From Bacteroidales bacterium UBA5515 (GTDB taxonomy: Bacteria > Bacteroidota > Bacteroidia > Bacteroidales > P3), in the NCBI GenBank assembly GCA_002423895.1, contig DIOL01000006.1, positions 1 through 25,987 of the forward strand: a stretch of DNA of 25,987 nucleotides. Direction: 5' to 3'. Every line of letters begins with the position of its first letter. The stretch's first letter is position 1. The position numbers were made by a program, and so were the translations under genes. Shown piece after piece: positions 1 to 8,059 of this stretch. Under the pieces are notes generated by a model. That model was not told where the DNA came from. It ran no database searches and worked only from the letters and a program-made list of their open reading frames with translations.

Positions 1-18
1 GATCAAACTCTTCATTGT
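1..18 (-). rRNA. rrs: 16S rRNA, extreme 5' end (partial)
   Basis: Read on the minus strand, the window ends in CAATGAAGAGTTTGATC, the conserved start of bacterial 16S rRNA (site of the universal 8F/27F primer). Only the first 17-19 nucleotides are inside the window; the gene and presumably the rest of the rrn operon continue beyond position 1. The exact mature 5' end is placed by comparison with known 16S starts, so it may be off by a few bases. The leader and promoter just upstream support the call. Confidence 0.88.
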
Positions 19-174
19 ATAATCTTTTTGTTTCCCTAAACTCTACGTAAGTCTTCATCACTGAATCCCTACGCTCTTCGCTAACTTCTTTGGTTTCCTT
101 AATGTCAATGAACTTCTCTTTCCCCGCTCCTGCCCTCTGTCTCTATTCTCTATCGTTACGTCGAATTGGGAGTG
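19..174 (-). promoter_or_regulatory. rRNA operon leader with boxA-like antitermination site
   Basis: About 155 nt separate the rrn promoter from the 16S start. The minus strand contains GTTCATTGACATT (complement of 101-113), close to the GTTCTTTGACAT boxA-type element known from Bacteroidetes rRNA leaders, where Nus factors assemble to prevent early termination. The leader is purine-rich on the transcribed strand and less AT-rich than its surroundings. A reading frame on the opposite strand overlaps it (90-413), but its protein is low-complexity and it is not a gene. Confidence 0.7.
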
Positions 175-205
175 CAAAAGTACAAACTTTTTTATTACTA
201 CCAAA
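175..205 (-). promoter_or_regulatory. rrn promoter, Bacteroidetes sigma-ABfr type
   Basis: On the minus strand there is TTTG (complement of 202-205), exactly 19 nt, then TACTTTTG (complement of 175-182). This matches the Bacteroidetes -33 TTTG and -7 TAnnTTTG boxes with the expected spacing. It is followed by GCACTCCCAA, a stretch repeated at the rpmG promoter near 18590. It lies 157 nt upstream of the 16S start and is one of only two promoters in the window with both boxes perfect. Confidence 0.85.
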
Positions 206-409
206 TATTCTCCAATCTTTTTTTTACTTTTTTTATCTATTACCCCCCCAAAAACCTTGTAAAGAAAGTTTTATAACTGTATTTTTTTTTGCATTCTTTT
301 TATCTCTTTTTCTTCTATTTCGCCTTTTATCGCCTTTTTGGGGGAATCGTTGGTTTCTTTTCTTGCATTTATTCTTTGATTTTAGCCAAAAAATAGGAGT
401 TGAGGGAAA

Positions 410-493
410 TTAATCGGGATCTTTTCCAGAAAAGTCGGGACTTAATGTTATAAAGTCACCGGATAAATTTATAAAGTCGCCGACTTTTTTTGA
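410..493. repeat. Intergenic 21-bp array A, AAAGTC core
   Basis: AAAGTC recurs at 431, 452 and 473, a strict 21-bp period. The first and third units continue as TCGGGA or TCGCCGA, and a degenerate unit with AATCGGGA lies one period earlier (410-430). The third unit contains the near-perfect palindrome AAAGTCGCCGACTTT (473-487) and the first contains AAGTCGGGACTT. The array sits between the divergent rrn promoter and the promoter of the gene at 676. Apart from this array, 206-647 shows only T-rich and AT-rich sequence. Function is unknown. Confidence 0.7.
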
Positions 494-647
494 TAGATAC
501 TACTTAATCTTTCAAACAATGTATATATAGGCTTAAATACTTTATAATTAAACAACAAGAAGAGTTTATTGAAAATAAATGAATAATTATTTACATTATA
601 TAGTAAACATAATTGGGTTTTATAGTGTTAAAAGAAAAAGAAAATAT

Positions 648-655
648 TAATTTTG
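648..655 (+). promoter_or_regulatory. -7 box upstream of the type IX-secreted protein
   Basis: TAATTTTG at 648-655 fits TAnnTTTG, followed by CACTT. No convincing TTTG lies 19 nt upstream. Transcription would begin near 661, which supports ATG 676 as the start of the downstream gene over the in-frame ATG at 613. Confidence 0.6.
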
Positions 656-675
656 CACTTAAAATAGGAAATTAT

Positions 676-3255
676 ATGAAAAAGACGTTATTATTAGTTA
701 TTTCGACAATTATATTTGCAACAAATTCTTTTAGTCAATCGTGTCCTAATTCCACTGTTAGAGATATAACCAATAATATAGATTGTTCTGGAGATACAAT
801 TCAATTAACTTGTGATATGCCATTTGTAACATTAGCTCCAAAAGTTTTTGCTCCTGGTGCATCTAACTCCTACACATACGAATCAATACCTTTTAATCCT
901 CCTTGTTCATTTAATCTTGCAGAGTATCCTAACAAAATTGATTATATCTTACCTCGAGATGATGTATGGGGAGAATTAATGACTTTAGACTTTGGACAGC
1001 CAGCTTCTGCACCTGATTTCATTTTTTCTTTTTATGGACAGAATAATCTATCTCAATGTGTTATTGGCTCTAATGGTGTTCTTTCTTGGAACACCGCTGT
1101 AGCATCTGGGAGTGGATTTAATCCAGATAACACATGTTCTTGGAGTTCTGGAATAAATCTTCCTTCAACAAATCCTGAATTTGTAAATTGTATCTTTGGA
1201 CCTTATCATGATATTTATTTCTCTGTTCCAAATAATTGGGGAAAACTATATTTCTATATTGAAGGAGTATATCCATGTAGAAAATTAATAATAAGTTTTT
1301 ATGATGTTCCATTATTTGGTAATACTTCTGTACATGCAACAAGTATGCTTGTACTTTATGAAACTACAAATACAATAGAATTCTATCTTCCAAGTAAAAC
1401 TTGTTGTACTTCTACCAATAACGGATTAGCTACTTTAGGCATACAAAACCAAACAGGGACTCAAGCTACAGTAATTACAAATGCTGCAGGAGTAACCTAT
1501 AATGCTACTGAATGGACTGCAACAAATGAAGCATGGAGGATTCGTCCTGTTGGTAATTTGGAGGCTGCCACACAATGGTATAGAAAACCTGCATCTGGAG
1601 GAGCAAGAGTCTCTGTGGGAGCTAACGATAACTTTGAAGCAATAGCAAATCCAACTTCTGCAGAAGGTCCACAATGGTATTTTATGGAGACTACTATATA
1701 TAGATTAGATGGAACTCCACTTAATTATATAGATTCCGTTTTAGTTAAGCCAATCGATTTACCAACATTTACAATAAATCATAACAATAATACTGAAAAA
1801 TATGATACCATTTGCTTAGGTTCAAATGTTAATATTCAACTTAGTGGTGGTAGTACTTATAGATTAGTTTCTCCTTTCTTACAAGAGAATATTAATCCAA
1901 ATTCTTTTTCTGTAATTCCTACAGTAAATACAACATATATTTTTGAAGTAGATAATAACGATGAAAATGGAAATAGAATTTGTACAAGAACAGATTCATT
2001 TAATGTTCAACCTATCATTTTTAATGTAGAGATTGGCCAGCCACTTACAATTTGCCAGAATGACACTGTAACTTTAATGAATTTAACGAATGAAGCAGTT
2101 GGTAGTTCACAATGGAGTTTTGTCAATAATCCAATTTCTTCTCTTGACACATTAGTATTTACTCCTCAATCTTCTGGTTTTGTAACATACTTATTAACGG
2201 ATAATCACTCTTGTTTTGCAAAAGATTCATTATTTATAACTGTAGATCAAGCACCAGTTGTTAATATAAGTGGGACTACAAGAATATGTTTAGGTACTCA
2301 AACTTCTCTTACAGCCAATTCATCATTGAATAATTGTACATATCTTTGGAATACTGGAGAAACTACTGAGTCAATAGTAGCTAATCCAACTGATCCTGAA
2401 ACTATATATGAAGTTATTGTAAAACTTCAACCAGCAAATTGCGAAACCAAGGCTCAAGTTACAGTTTATGCTTTAAGCAAACCAACTGTCAATGCAAGTT
2501 CTGATGTTAATATATGTCTTACTGAGTCTGCTCAAATATATGTTACTGGCAGTGCTGATAATTATCATTGGACTTCATACCCAGAGGATGCAAATGTACA
2601 AAATAATACTTCAACCAATTTAACAGTTGAGCCTACTGTTTCTACAATGTATATAGCCCATGGAGCAAATGACATTAATTGCCAAAATTCAGACACAGTG
2701 TTGGTTTATGTTTCTCCTTTGCCAGAGGCTCAAATGACTTTTAATCCATCCATAATTGATGATTTAGATCCAACAGTTATTATTAATGATATAACCGATG
2801 GAAGCGTTTTAAGACTATGGACAGTTAGTGATGGTGCCACTTCAAGTGAAGAAATATTTGTACATTTATTTGATATTTCTGATACCGCTCAAACTTTCAA
2901 TATTAATCTCTATGTAGAAAATGCTGCAGGTTGCCAAGATTCAACTTCTAACATAATTAGAATAGCTAAAACACATTATTTATGGGCTCCAACAGCAGTT
3001 TATGTTTATGACTCTGATCCAAAAAACACTCAATTTAGAGTTTATGTAGATAACCCTGTTGAATTTGAATTAAAAATATTTAATCGTTGGGGAGAATTGG
3101 TTTTCCAAACTAACAATCCTGAAAATGCATGGGATTGCACATTCAAAGGAGATATTGTCCCTCAAGGAGCATATATTTGGATGGCTAAATATCGTTACGC
3201 AGACAAAAGGAAAAATGTATTTACAGAAACTGGCACTGTCAACATATATAAATAA
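676..3255 (+). CDS. Secreted multidomain protein with gliding-motility-type (T9SS type B) C-terminal domain
   Basis: An 859-residue secreted protein. Residues 1-21 (MKKTLLLVISTIIFATNSFS) are a signal peptide ending before a Gln, as is common in this phylum. The first ~270 residues form a Cys-rich globular region of the sort seen at the front of large Bacteroidetes surface proteins. The middle (about 300-760) contains several Ig/PKD-like beta domains, recognisable by recurrent ICLG, ICQND and ICLTES Cys motifs and Val/Thr-rich strands. The last 92 residues (768-859, with KIFNRWGELVF, AWDCTFKG and VPQGAYIWMAKY) match the gliding-motility-associated CHU_C domain, a type B signal for the type IX secretion system; the usual FTPNGDG motif at its front is absent. 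The start at 676 is chosen because a TAnnTTTG box lies at 648-655, making the ATG at 613 untranscribed. Ligand and function are unknown; an adhesin-like surface role is inferred. A terminator follows. Confidence 0.85.
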   Translation: MKKTLLLVISTIIFATNSFSQSCPNSTVRDITNNIDCSGDTIQLTCDMPFVTLAPKVFAPGASNSYTYESIPFNPPCSFNLAEYPNKIDYILPRDDVWGELMTLDFGQPASAPDFIFSFYGQNNLSQCVIGSNGVLSWNTAVASGSGFNPDNTCSWSSGINLPSTNPEFVNCIFGPYHDIYFSVPNNWGKLYFYIEGVYPCRKLIISFYDVPLFGNTSVHATSMLVLYETTNTIEFYLPSKTCCTSTNNGLATLGIQNQTGTQATVITNAAGVTYNATEWTATNEAWRIRPVGNLEAATQWYRKPASGGARVSVGANDNFEAIANPTSAEGPQWYFMETTIYRLDGTPLNYIDSVLVKPIDLPTFTINHNNNTEKYDTICLGSNVNIQLSGGSTYRLVSPFLQENINPNSFSVIPTVNTTYIFEVDNNDENGNRICTRTDSFNVQPIIFNVEIGQPLTICQNDTVTLMNLTNEAVGSSQWSFVNNPISSLDTLVFTPQSSGFVTYLLTDNHSCFAKDSLFITVDQAPVVNISGTTRICLGTQTSLTANSSLNNCTYLWNTGETTESIVANPTDPETIYEVIVKLQPANCETKAQVTVYALSKPTVNASSDVNICLTESAQIYVTGSADNYHWTSYPEDANVQNNTSTNLTVEPTVSTMYIAHGANDINCQNSDTVLVYVSPLPEAQMTFNPSIIDDLDPTVIINDITDGSVLRLWTVSDGATSSEEIFVHLFDISDTAQTFNINLYVENAAGCQDSTSNIIRIAKTHYLWAPTAVYVYDSDPKNTQFRVYVDNPVEFELKIFNRWGELVFQTNNPENAWDCTFKGDIVPQGAYIWMAKYRYADKRKNVFTETGTVNIYK

Positions 3256-3276
3256 TGTATAAGACAATCGGTCACA

Positions 3277-3318
3277 AAAAAAATAGAGGTGGAATAAAAA
3301 TTACACCTCTATTTTTTT
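3277..3318. terminator. Bidirectional terminator between convergent genes
   Basis: A 15-bp perfect stem, AAAAAAATAGAGGTG (3277-3291) with CACCTCTATTTTTTT (3304-3318), and a 12-nt loop. It lies in the 79-bp gap between the plus-strand gene ending at 3255 and atpC ending at 3335. It has a T-run after the stem on both strands, so it can end transcription in either direction. Confidence 0.85.
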
Positions 3319-3334
3319 ATATAAGCTCTATTTG

Positions 3335-3568
3335 TTATTGAACTAAAATTTGTATGTTATTGCTTGAGCATTCCAAAACTCCACTATTAATAGGGAAAAA
3401 TAATTCCTTTTCTTTAGTTACAACTCTAATTTTGCCTTTTCCCAAAACAGAAATGATTGGAGCATGATTATTCAATATTTCAAAAGAACCATCAATTCCT
3501 GGAAGTTGCATTAGAGATGTTTCTCCTTCATAAACCACATTCTCTGGGGAAATTATCATAACTTTCAT
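3335..3568 (-). CDS. atpC: F1Fo ATP synthase epsilon subunit
   Basis: Epsilon is the small F1 central-stalk subunit that couples the gamma rotor to the Fo ring and can inhibit ATP hydrolysis. The 77-residue protein shows the N-terminal beta-sandwich signature: MKVMIISPENVVYEGE, then LPGIDGSFEILNNHAPIIS, and a strand ending in the GVLE region. It stops there, so the C-terminal helical hairpin that carries the inhibitory function in enterobacterial epsilon (about 135-140 aa) is missing; short epsilon chains are usual in Bacteroidetes. ATG 3568 is preferred over the in-frame ATG at 3598 because it begins the conserved domain and avoids overlap with atpD. It lies 7 nt after the atpD stop, in the same transcript. 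Confidence 0.92.
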   Translation of the reverse strand: MKVMIISPENVVYEGETSLMQLPGIDGSFEILNNHAPIISVLGKGKIRVVTKEKELFFPINSGVLECSSNNIQILVQ

Positions 3569-3575
3569 AGCCAAA

Positions 3576-5090
3576 TTATTCTTGAATAGTTTCTGCAAGA
3601 ATCTTCTTACCTTTTTCTATTGCATCTTCAATTGTTCCTACCATTGAGAAAGCTGCTTCAGGATATTGGTCAACTTCTCCATCAAGAATCATATTGAATC
3701 CTTTAATTGTATCTTCCAAGTTAACAAACACACCCTTCATCCCAGTAAACTGTTCTGCAACATGGAAAGGTTGAGAAAGGAAACGTTGAACTCTTCTTGC
3801 ACGAGAAACAACCAATTTGTCTTCGTCAGAAAGTTCTTCCATACCTAAAATTGCAATAATATCTTGAAGTTCTTTGTATCTTTGAAGAATATTTTTAACC
3901 TTTTGAGCTGTTTCGTAATGTTCCTCTCCAACAACATTTGGAGAAAGAATTCTTGAATTTGAATCCAATGGATCAACAGCAGGATAAATACCAAGTTCGG
4001 AAATCTTTCTACTAAGAACAGTTTGAGCATCTAAGTGAGCAAAGGTTGTTGCTGGTGCTGGGTCTGTTAAGTCATCTGCAGGAACATATACAGCCTGAAC
4101 AGAAGTAATGGAACCTCTTTTTGTTGAAGTAATTCTTTCTTGCATAATACCCATTTCAGAAGCAAGTGTTGGTTGGTAACCAACGGCTGAAGGCATACGT
4201 CCCAAAAGTGCAGAAACTTCAGAACCTGCTTGAGTAAATCGGAATATATTATCAATAAACAAAAGGATATCTCTTCCTCCTGTTTTTTCATCTCCATCAC
4301 GATAGTATTCTGCCAAAGTTAGTCCAGAAAGGGCAACTCTTGCTCTTGCTCCAGGAGGTTCGTTCATTTGTCCAAACACCAAAGTACATTTTGAATCTGA
4401 CAAATCCTCTTGGCTAACTTTGCTAATATCCCATCCTCCTTCTTCCATACTTTTTAGAAAATCTTCACCATAACGAATAACACCTGATTCCAACATTTCT
4501 CTAAGTAAGTCATTTCCTTCACGTGTTCTTTCACCAACTCCTGCAAAAACAGATTGACCAGAATATTTTTTTGCAATATTATTAATCATTTCCATAATCA
4601 ATACTGTTTTGCCTACTCCTGCACCTCCGAAAAGACCAATCTTTCCTCCTTTTGCATAAGGTTCAATTAAATCGATTACTTTAATTCCAGTTAAAAGGAC
4701 TTCTTGTGAAGTGGAAAGATCTTCAAATTTTGGTGGATCTCTATGTATTGGATAAGATTTTGAAGTCTTAACTTCTCCAATTCCATCAATAGTTTTTCCA
4801 ATAACATTAAACAATCTACCATTGATGTTTTCGCCAACTGGCATAGAAATAGGCTCTCCTAAGTTTTCAACATCAAGTCCTCTTTGCAAACCATCAGTAG
4901 AATCCATTGCAATTGTTCTAACAGTATTGTCTCCTATACCTTGTTGACATTCTAATATAATAGGTTGTCCATTTGGATTTACAACTCTTAAAGCATCATA
5001 AATATTAGGAAGTTTTTCTCCTTCATCAAAGCTAACATCTATAACAGCGCCAATAATTTGAGATATTTTTCCTTTACTAACTACATTCAT
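3576..5090 (-). CDS. atpD: F1Fo ATP synthase catalytic beta subunit
   Basis: The 504-residue beta subunit of F1, the cytoplasmic catalytic subunit that makes ATP from ADP and phosphate. Visible features are the N-terminal beta-barrel (1-80), the P-loop GGAGVGKT at 155-162, GERTREGND at 186-194 with the catalytic Glu, LFIDNIFRFTQAGSEVSALLGRMPS at about 277-301 and the C-terminal EELSDED loop (418-424, the DELSEED equivalent). Residues about 206-234 (RYGEDFLKSMEEGGWDISK onward) are an insertion relative to the ~460-470 aa proteobacterial protein and, as far as I know, typical of the phylum. Only atpD and atpC are here; the genes for a, c, b, delta, alpha and gamma must lie elsewhere. The upstream spacer holds repeat element B. 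Confidence 0.97.
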   Translation of the reverse strand: MNVVSKGKISQIIGAVIDVSFDEGEKLPNIYDALRVVNPNGQPIILECQQGIGDNTVRTIAMDSTDGLQRGLDVENLGEPISMPVGENINGRLFNVIGKTIDGIGEVKTSKSYPIHRDPPKFEDLSTSQEVLLTGIKVIDLIEPYAKGGKIGLFGGAGVGKTVLIMEMINNIAKKYSGQSVFAGVGERTREGNDLLREMLESGVIRYGEDFLKSMEEGGWDISKVSQEDLSDSKCTLVFGQMNEPPGARARVALSGLTLAEYYRDGDEKTGGRDILLFIDNIFRFTQAGSEVSALLGRMPSAVGYQPTLASEMGIMQERITSTKRGSITSVQAVYVPADDLTDPAPATTFAHLDAQTVLSRKISELGIYPAVDPLDSNSRILSPNVVGEEHYETAQKVKNILQRYKELQDIIAILGMEELSDEDKLVVSRARRVQRFLSQPFHVAEQFTGMKGVFVNLEDTIKGFNMILDGEVDQYPEAAFSMVGTIEDAIEKGKKILAETIQE

Positions 5091-5107
5091 AAATCAAATA
5101 TTAAAAT

Positions 5108-5115
5108 CAAATGTA
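5108..5115 (-). promoter_or_regulatory. Possible -7 box of atpDC
   Basis: TACATTTG on the minus strand (complement of 5108-5115) fits TAnnTTTG and would start transcription about 10 nt before the atpD ATG, giving a very short leader. No -33 TTTG is found at 19 nt. A one-mismatch box (TAAATTCG) lies about 25 nt further upstream. Weak call. Confidence 0.35.
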
Positions 5116-5405
5116 TCTTTTTTCAAACTGCGAATTTACATCATTTCTTTGAAAAACTATAACCTTTTTAGAAAATAAAGTATGAAAATCCTCTAAAACA
5201 ATAATCTTTTTATCGATATAAAACATTAGAATAAAATAAAATAAGAGAGGTGAATTTAGTTAGAATTTATCCAAAATTAATCAATAGAAATTTTAATTTA
5301 TAAATCAATTAGGTAACCACATAAACTAACAAAACATTTTTAATCTAAATCAATAAGCACTTATTAAACACATTACTACAAACCATAACCTTATTATTTT
5401 AAAGT
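5116..5405. other. AT-rich spacer between atpD and element B, no gene seen
   Basis: This 290-bp stretch has no plausible open reading frame and no clear hairpin. It contains scattered short words such as AATCAAT and ACCTTATTATTTTAAAG; the last resembles the flanks of element B just to its right. Nothing else can be supported. Confidence 0.5.
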
Positions 5406-5611
5406 TAAATAAGAGAAAAAACTCCTTAAATCAAGAAAAAACTTTTTTAAATAGGGAATAAATTCTGTAAGGTGGCACCATACTAACATTATGGTGGCAC
5501 GATACTCGAGTAAGGTGGCACCTTACTAATAGTATGGTGGCATGTTACTAAACTTATACCTTATCTTTTTTAATTTCTATAAGGTTTTGGTGAACTTTTA
5601 TCAAATAAAAA
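5406..5611. repeat. Dispersed intergenic element, copy B (GGTGGCA array with conserved flanks)
   Basis: Three parts are visible. The left part has GAAAAAA/GAATAAAT words at 5415, 5435 and 5456 (20-21 bp apart). The core has GGTGGCA at 5471, 5493, 5514 and 5536 (22, 21, 22 bp apart), each followed by a variable 3-mer and TACT. The right part begins with ACCTTATCTTTTT and forms a 7-bp hairpin, ACCTTAT (5558-5564) with ATAAGGT (5579-5585), then TTTTG and TTTATCAAATAAAA. All three parts align in the same order with copy C at 11738-11966, including the same 15-bp step from the last GAATAAAT to the first GGTGGCA. It lies between the divergent atpD and ribF genes. Confidence 0.8.
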
Positions 5612-5726
5612 CCAAAGAATAAGGCTTTTGTTCAAAAATACCTATTACAATAATTAATAAGAATGACGTATAGATTGACAAATATCAAAAAAACAAACTA
5701 AAATTATAACCTCAAAGTATTTTTAG

Positions 5727-5734
5727 TATTTTTG
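5727..5734 (+). promoter_or_regulatory. -7 box of the ribF transcript
   Basis: TATTTTTG (5727-5734) followed by CAAG fits TAnnTTTG. It overlaps the most upstream possible TTG start of ribF (5732), so transcription would begin at about 5741 and that TTG could not be translated from this promoter. Confidence 0.6.
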
Positions 5735-5761
5735 CAAGCCAAAACAAAAACACATTTAGAG

Positions 5762-6715
5762 TTGAATATAATACCTTTTGAAAAAGAATTTGAGCAAAAA
5801 AATCGTCCAGTTATAACAATTGGAATGTTCGATGGTGTTCATATTGGACATCAAAGCTTGATTTCCGACTTGAAAGAAAAAGCTAAAGAACTTAACACAA
5901 TACCTATTATCATAACCTTTGATAATCATCCTCAACTTGCCTTAAAACCAAAAAACTTAGATAAGATTAGCCTTTTGCAAACAAATGAAGAAAGGTTTAC
6001 CAAACTCCACCTTCAAGGTATAAATGATATTATAACAATTCATTTCACTAAAGAATTCTCTCAAATTAAGGCTGAAGATTTTATTGATCTATTACTGAAA
6101 AAATATAACCCTCAATATTTACTTTTAGGATACGATAACCATTTTGGGAACAAATCTTTTCAAGATTTTGACAAATTAGTTATTGCATCAAAAGAAAAAG
6201 GACTTATTTTAAAAAGAAGCAAGAGTTGTGTATTTTATGATAATATCGAAGTAAGTTCTACCCAAATACGTAAGGCTTTAGCTGCAGGTAATATTAAGTT
6301 GGCAAATGCTATGCTTAATGAAGACTATTTAATAAGTGGTCAAGTTGAACACGGCAATAAGATTGGAACTAAATTGGGCTATCCAACAGCAAACTTAAAA
6401 ATTGATCGTCATAAATTACTTCCTTTGTTTGGAGTTTATATTACAGAAGTTGAATTCAATGAGAAAACATATCAAGGAATTGTAAGCATTGGTATTCGCC
6501 CAACAATTAATAAAGATATAGTTAATGAAGAGAAAACTCCAAGAGTTGAAGTAAATATTTTTGATTTCCATGAAGATGTTTATGGAAAGAAAATTAAATT
6601 AAGACTGAAGGATTTTATAAGAGAAGAAATTAAGTTTGATGACTTAGATTCTCTTAAAGCCAAAATCAATAAAGATATTGAAAAGGCTAAACTCTATTTC
6701 AAAACAAATGAATAA
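5762..6715 (+). CDS. ribF: Bifunctional riboflavin kinase / FAD synthetase
   Basis: RibF phosphorylates riboflavin to FMN and adenylates FMN to FAD in the cytoplasm. The N-terminal FAD synthetase domain has the nucleotidyltransferase motif GMFDGVHIGHQ (from residue 21 with this start), TFDNHP, and the STQIRKAL segment matching the ISSTRIR motif. The C-terminal flavokinase domain starts near residue 185 with GQVEHGNKIGTKLGYPTAN and contains the GVY strand and EVNIFDF. Length is about 317 aa, normal for the family. There is no ATG before the conserved core. TTG 5762 is preferred because the other candidate, TTG 5732, overlaps the promoter box. The start is therefore uncertain by 30 nt. Its last 8 bases overlap the next gene. 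Confidence 0.93.
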   Translation: MNIIPFEKEFEQKNRPVITIGMFDGVHIGHQSLISDLKEKAKELNTIPIIITFDNHPQLALKPKNLDKISLLQTNEERFTKLHLQGINDIITIHFTKEFSQIKAEDFIDLLLKKYNPQYLLLGYDNHFGNKSFQDFDKLVIASKEKGLILKRSKSCVFYDNIEVSSTQIRKALAAGNIKLANAMLNEDYLISGQVEHGNKIGTKLGYPTANLKIDRHKLLPLFGVYITEVEFNEKTYQGIVSIGIRPTINKDIVNEEKTPRVEVNIFDFHEDVYGKKIKLRLKDFIREEIKFDDLDSLKAKINKDIEKAKLYFKTNE

Positions 6716-7208
6716 GCTAATTATTATTCTTTTTGTTCTTTTTAGTTCCTTTTGCCAAGGACAAACAAATGGATATTTCAATAATTTGGATTCTGCGCTT
6801 GCTTATCCATCCAAAGTTACTACCTTAGATTTAGAGAAGAGGAAACTAAAAGAAATTCCAAAAGAAATTCTTGAATTTAAGAATTTGGAAAAGCTAATTT
6901 TGAAAAGAAATAGGATAAAAGATGTTCCTAAAGAAATTTCTGAATTAAAAAAACTTCACTATTTAGACCTTGCATCCAACTACATTGAATCCTTACCCAA
7001 AGAATTAAGTGTATTAAATTTGGATACATTAATATTATGGGATAATAGAATTAGAAATTTTGATAGTGAATTTGGTAAAATGAGTAATAAATTAAAATAT
7101 TTAGACCTTAGAGCCATTCAAATGAACAAGCAGGAACAAAAAGATATTAAAGCATTATTCCCAAATACTAATATCAGACTTGCTTATCCCTGTAACTGCA
7201 ATAGATAA
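6708..7208 (+). CDS. Small exported leucine-rich-repeat protein
   Basis: 166 residues: a signal peptide (MNKLIIILFVLFSSFCQGQ) followed by about five leucine-rich repeats with LxxLxLxxNxI spacing. Repeat cores are LDLEKRKLKEIPKEI, LILKRNRIKDVPKEI, LDLASNYIESLPKEL, LILWDNRIRNFDSEF and LDLRAIQM. The chain ends in a short Cys-containing tail (PCNCNR). The Cys in SSFC is not in a convincing lipobox because Phe precedes it. ATG 6708 is preferred over 6678 because it starts the signal peptide; it overlaps the ribF stop by 8 nt (ATGAATAA), suggesting translational coupling. LRR domains bind proteins; the partner is unknown and no functional link to ribF is evident. Confidence 0.8.
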   Translation: MNKLIIILFVLFSSFCQGQTNGYFNNLDSALAYPSKVTTLDLEKRKLKEIPKEILEFKNLEKLILKRNRIKDVPKEISELKKLHYLDLASNYIESLPKELSVLNLDTLILWDNRIRNFDSEFGKMSNKLKYLDLRAIQMNKQEQKDIKALFPNTNIRLAYPCNCNR

Positions 7209-7218
7209 ATAATTTGAT

Positions 7219-7249
7219 TTTGTAAGCATATCAAATATTAGTAACTTTG
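7219..7249 (+). promoter_or_regulatory. Promoter of the nitrilase-family gene
   Basis: TTTG (7219-7222), 19 nt, then TAACTTTG (7242-7249) followed by CAA: both Bacteroidetes boxes perfect at the expected spacing. Transcription should start near 7256, so ATG 7274 is the start rather than the in-frame upstream codon at 7247, which lies inside the -7 box. Confidence 0.85.
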
Positions 7250-7273
7250 CAATCCAAAAAACTTTTAATTAAC

Positions 7274-8053
7274 ATGAAAATAGCAATATTTCAAGCCAAT
7301 ACAGTTGATAACCAAATAGACGCAAATTTAAAAAGATACGATTCTTTTCTTGAAAATTTAGATAAAGACACTGAACTATTAGTTTTTCCTGAAATGTTTA
7401 CAACAGGATTTACTATGAACACTTTGCATTCTGAAACAATGCAAGGCAAAAGCCTTCAATGGATAAAAGCTAAAGCAATTGATAAACAAATTGCAATCGC
7501 AGGTACACTTCTTATTGAAGAAGATAATAAGTTTGTAAATAGACATTTCTTTGTATTTCCAAATGGAGAGTTTGAGTATTACGATAAAAAGCACTTGTTT
7601 TGCTTAAGCAAAGAGCCTAGAGTAATAACTCCAGGGAAAAACAAAAAGATTGTAAACTATAAAGGCTGGAAGATTGCATTATTTACTTGCTATGATATTC
7701 GATTCCCTGCTTGGTGCAGAAATGCATATAATAATGAAGAATACGATTATGATATTGCCATTTTCAGTGCTTCATGGGATTCAGCAAGAAATCATGCTTG
7801 GACTTCACTTTATGTTGCAAGAGCAATTGAAAATGTTTCTTATGTTATTGCTGTGAATAGAGTTGGAATTGACAATTTTAATATTAAATATTTTGGCAGC
7901 TCAACAATACTAAACTATAAAGGTGAAAAACTTGTTGATACAAAACAAAATAAAGAAGAAATTGTCTATTCTACAATAGACAGAAATCTTCTTTATTCTT
8001 TTAGAAACTCATTCCCAGTTGCTAAAGACTGGGATAAAATTTCTCTTATTTAA
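7274..8053 (+). CDS. Nitrilase-superfamily amidase, omega-amidase (YafV/NIT2)-like
   Basis: 259-residue carbon-nitrogen hydrolase. The Glu-Lys-Cys catalytic triad is visible: E40 in LLVFPEMFTTGF, K105 in YYDKKHLF and C139 in LFTCYDIRFPAWCRN. These motifs, together with the WD and RAIEN segments, resemble E. coli YafV, an omega-amidase that hydrolyses 2-oxoglutaramate to 2-oxoglutarate and ammonia in methionine salvage. Substrate assignment is by family resemblance only; no aminotransferase gene lies next to it. It has its own promoter and is convergent with the next gene, with only 6 nt between the two stop codons and no obvious hairpin there. Confidence 0.88.
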   Translation: MKIAIFQANTVDNQIDANLKRYDSFLENLDKDTELLVFPEMFTTGFTMNTLHSETMQGKSLQWIKAKAIDKQIAIAGTLLIEEDNKFVNRHFFVFPNGEFEYYDKKHLFCLSKEPRVITPGKNKKIVNYKGWKIALFTCYDIRFPAWCRNAYNNEEYDYDIAIFSASWDSARNHAWTSLYVARAIENVSYVIAVNRVGIDNFNIKYFGSSTILNYKGEKLVDTKQNKEEIVYSTIDRNLLYSFRNSFPVAKDWDKISLI

Positions 8054-8059
8054 ATTCTC

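Noticed and set aside
241..260. C-run TACCCCCCCA as a phase-variable tract
   Set aside because: It lies in a non-coding spacer away from promoter boxes and has only seven C residues; no gene would be switched by it.
90..413. Plus-strand 107-residue reading frame near the left edge
   Set aside because: It is antisense to the rRNA leader and promoter, its product is low-complexity Phe/Leu-rich, and the T-rich sequence explains the open frame.
5471..5557. GGTGGCA units as a CRISPR array
   Set aside because: The constant part is only 7-8 bp and the period is 21-22 bp, far too short for repeat plus spacer; no cas genes are present.
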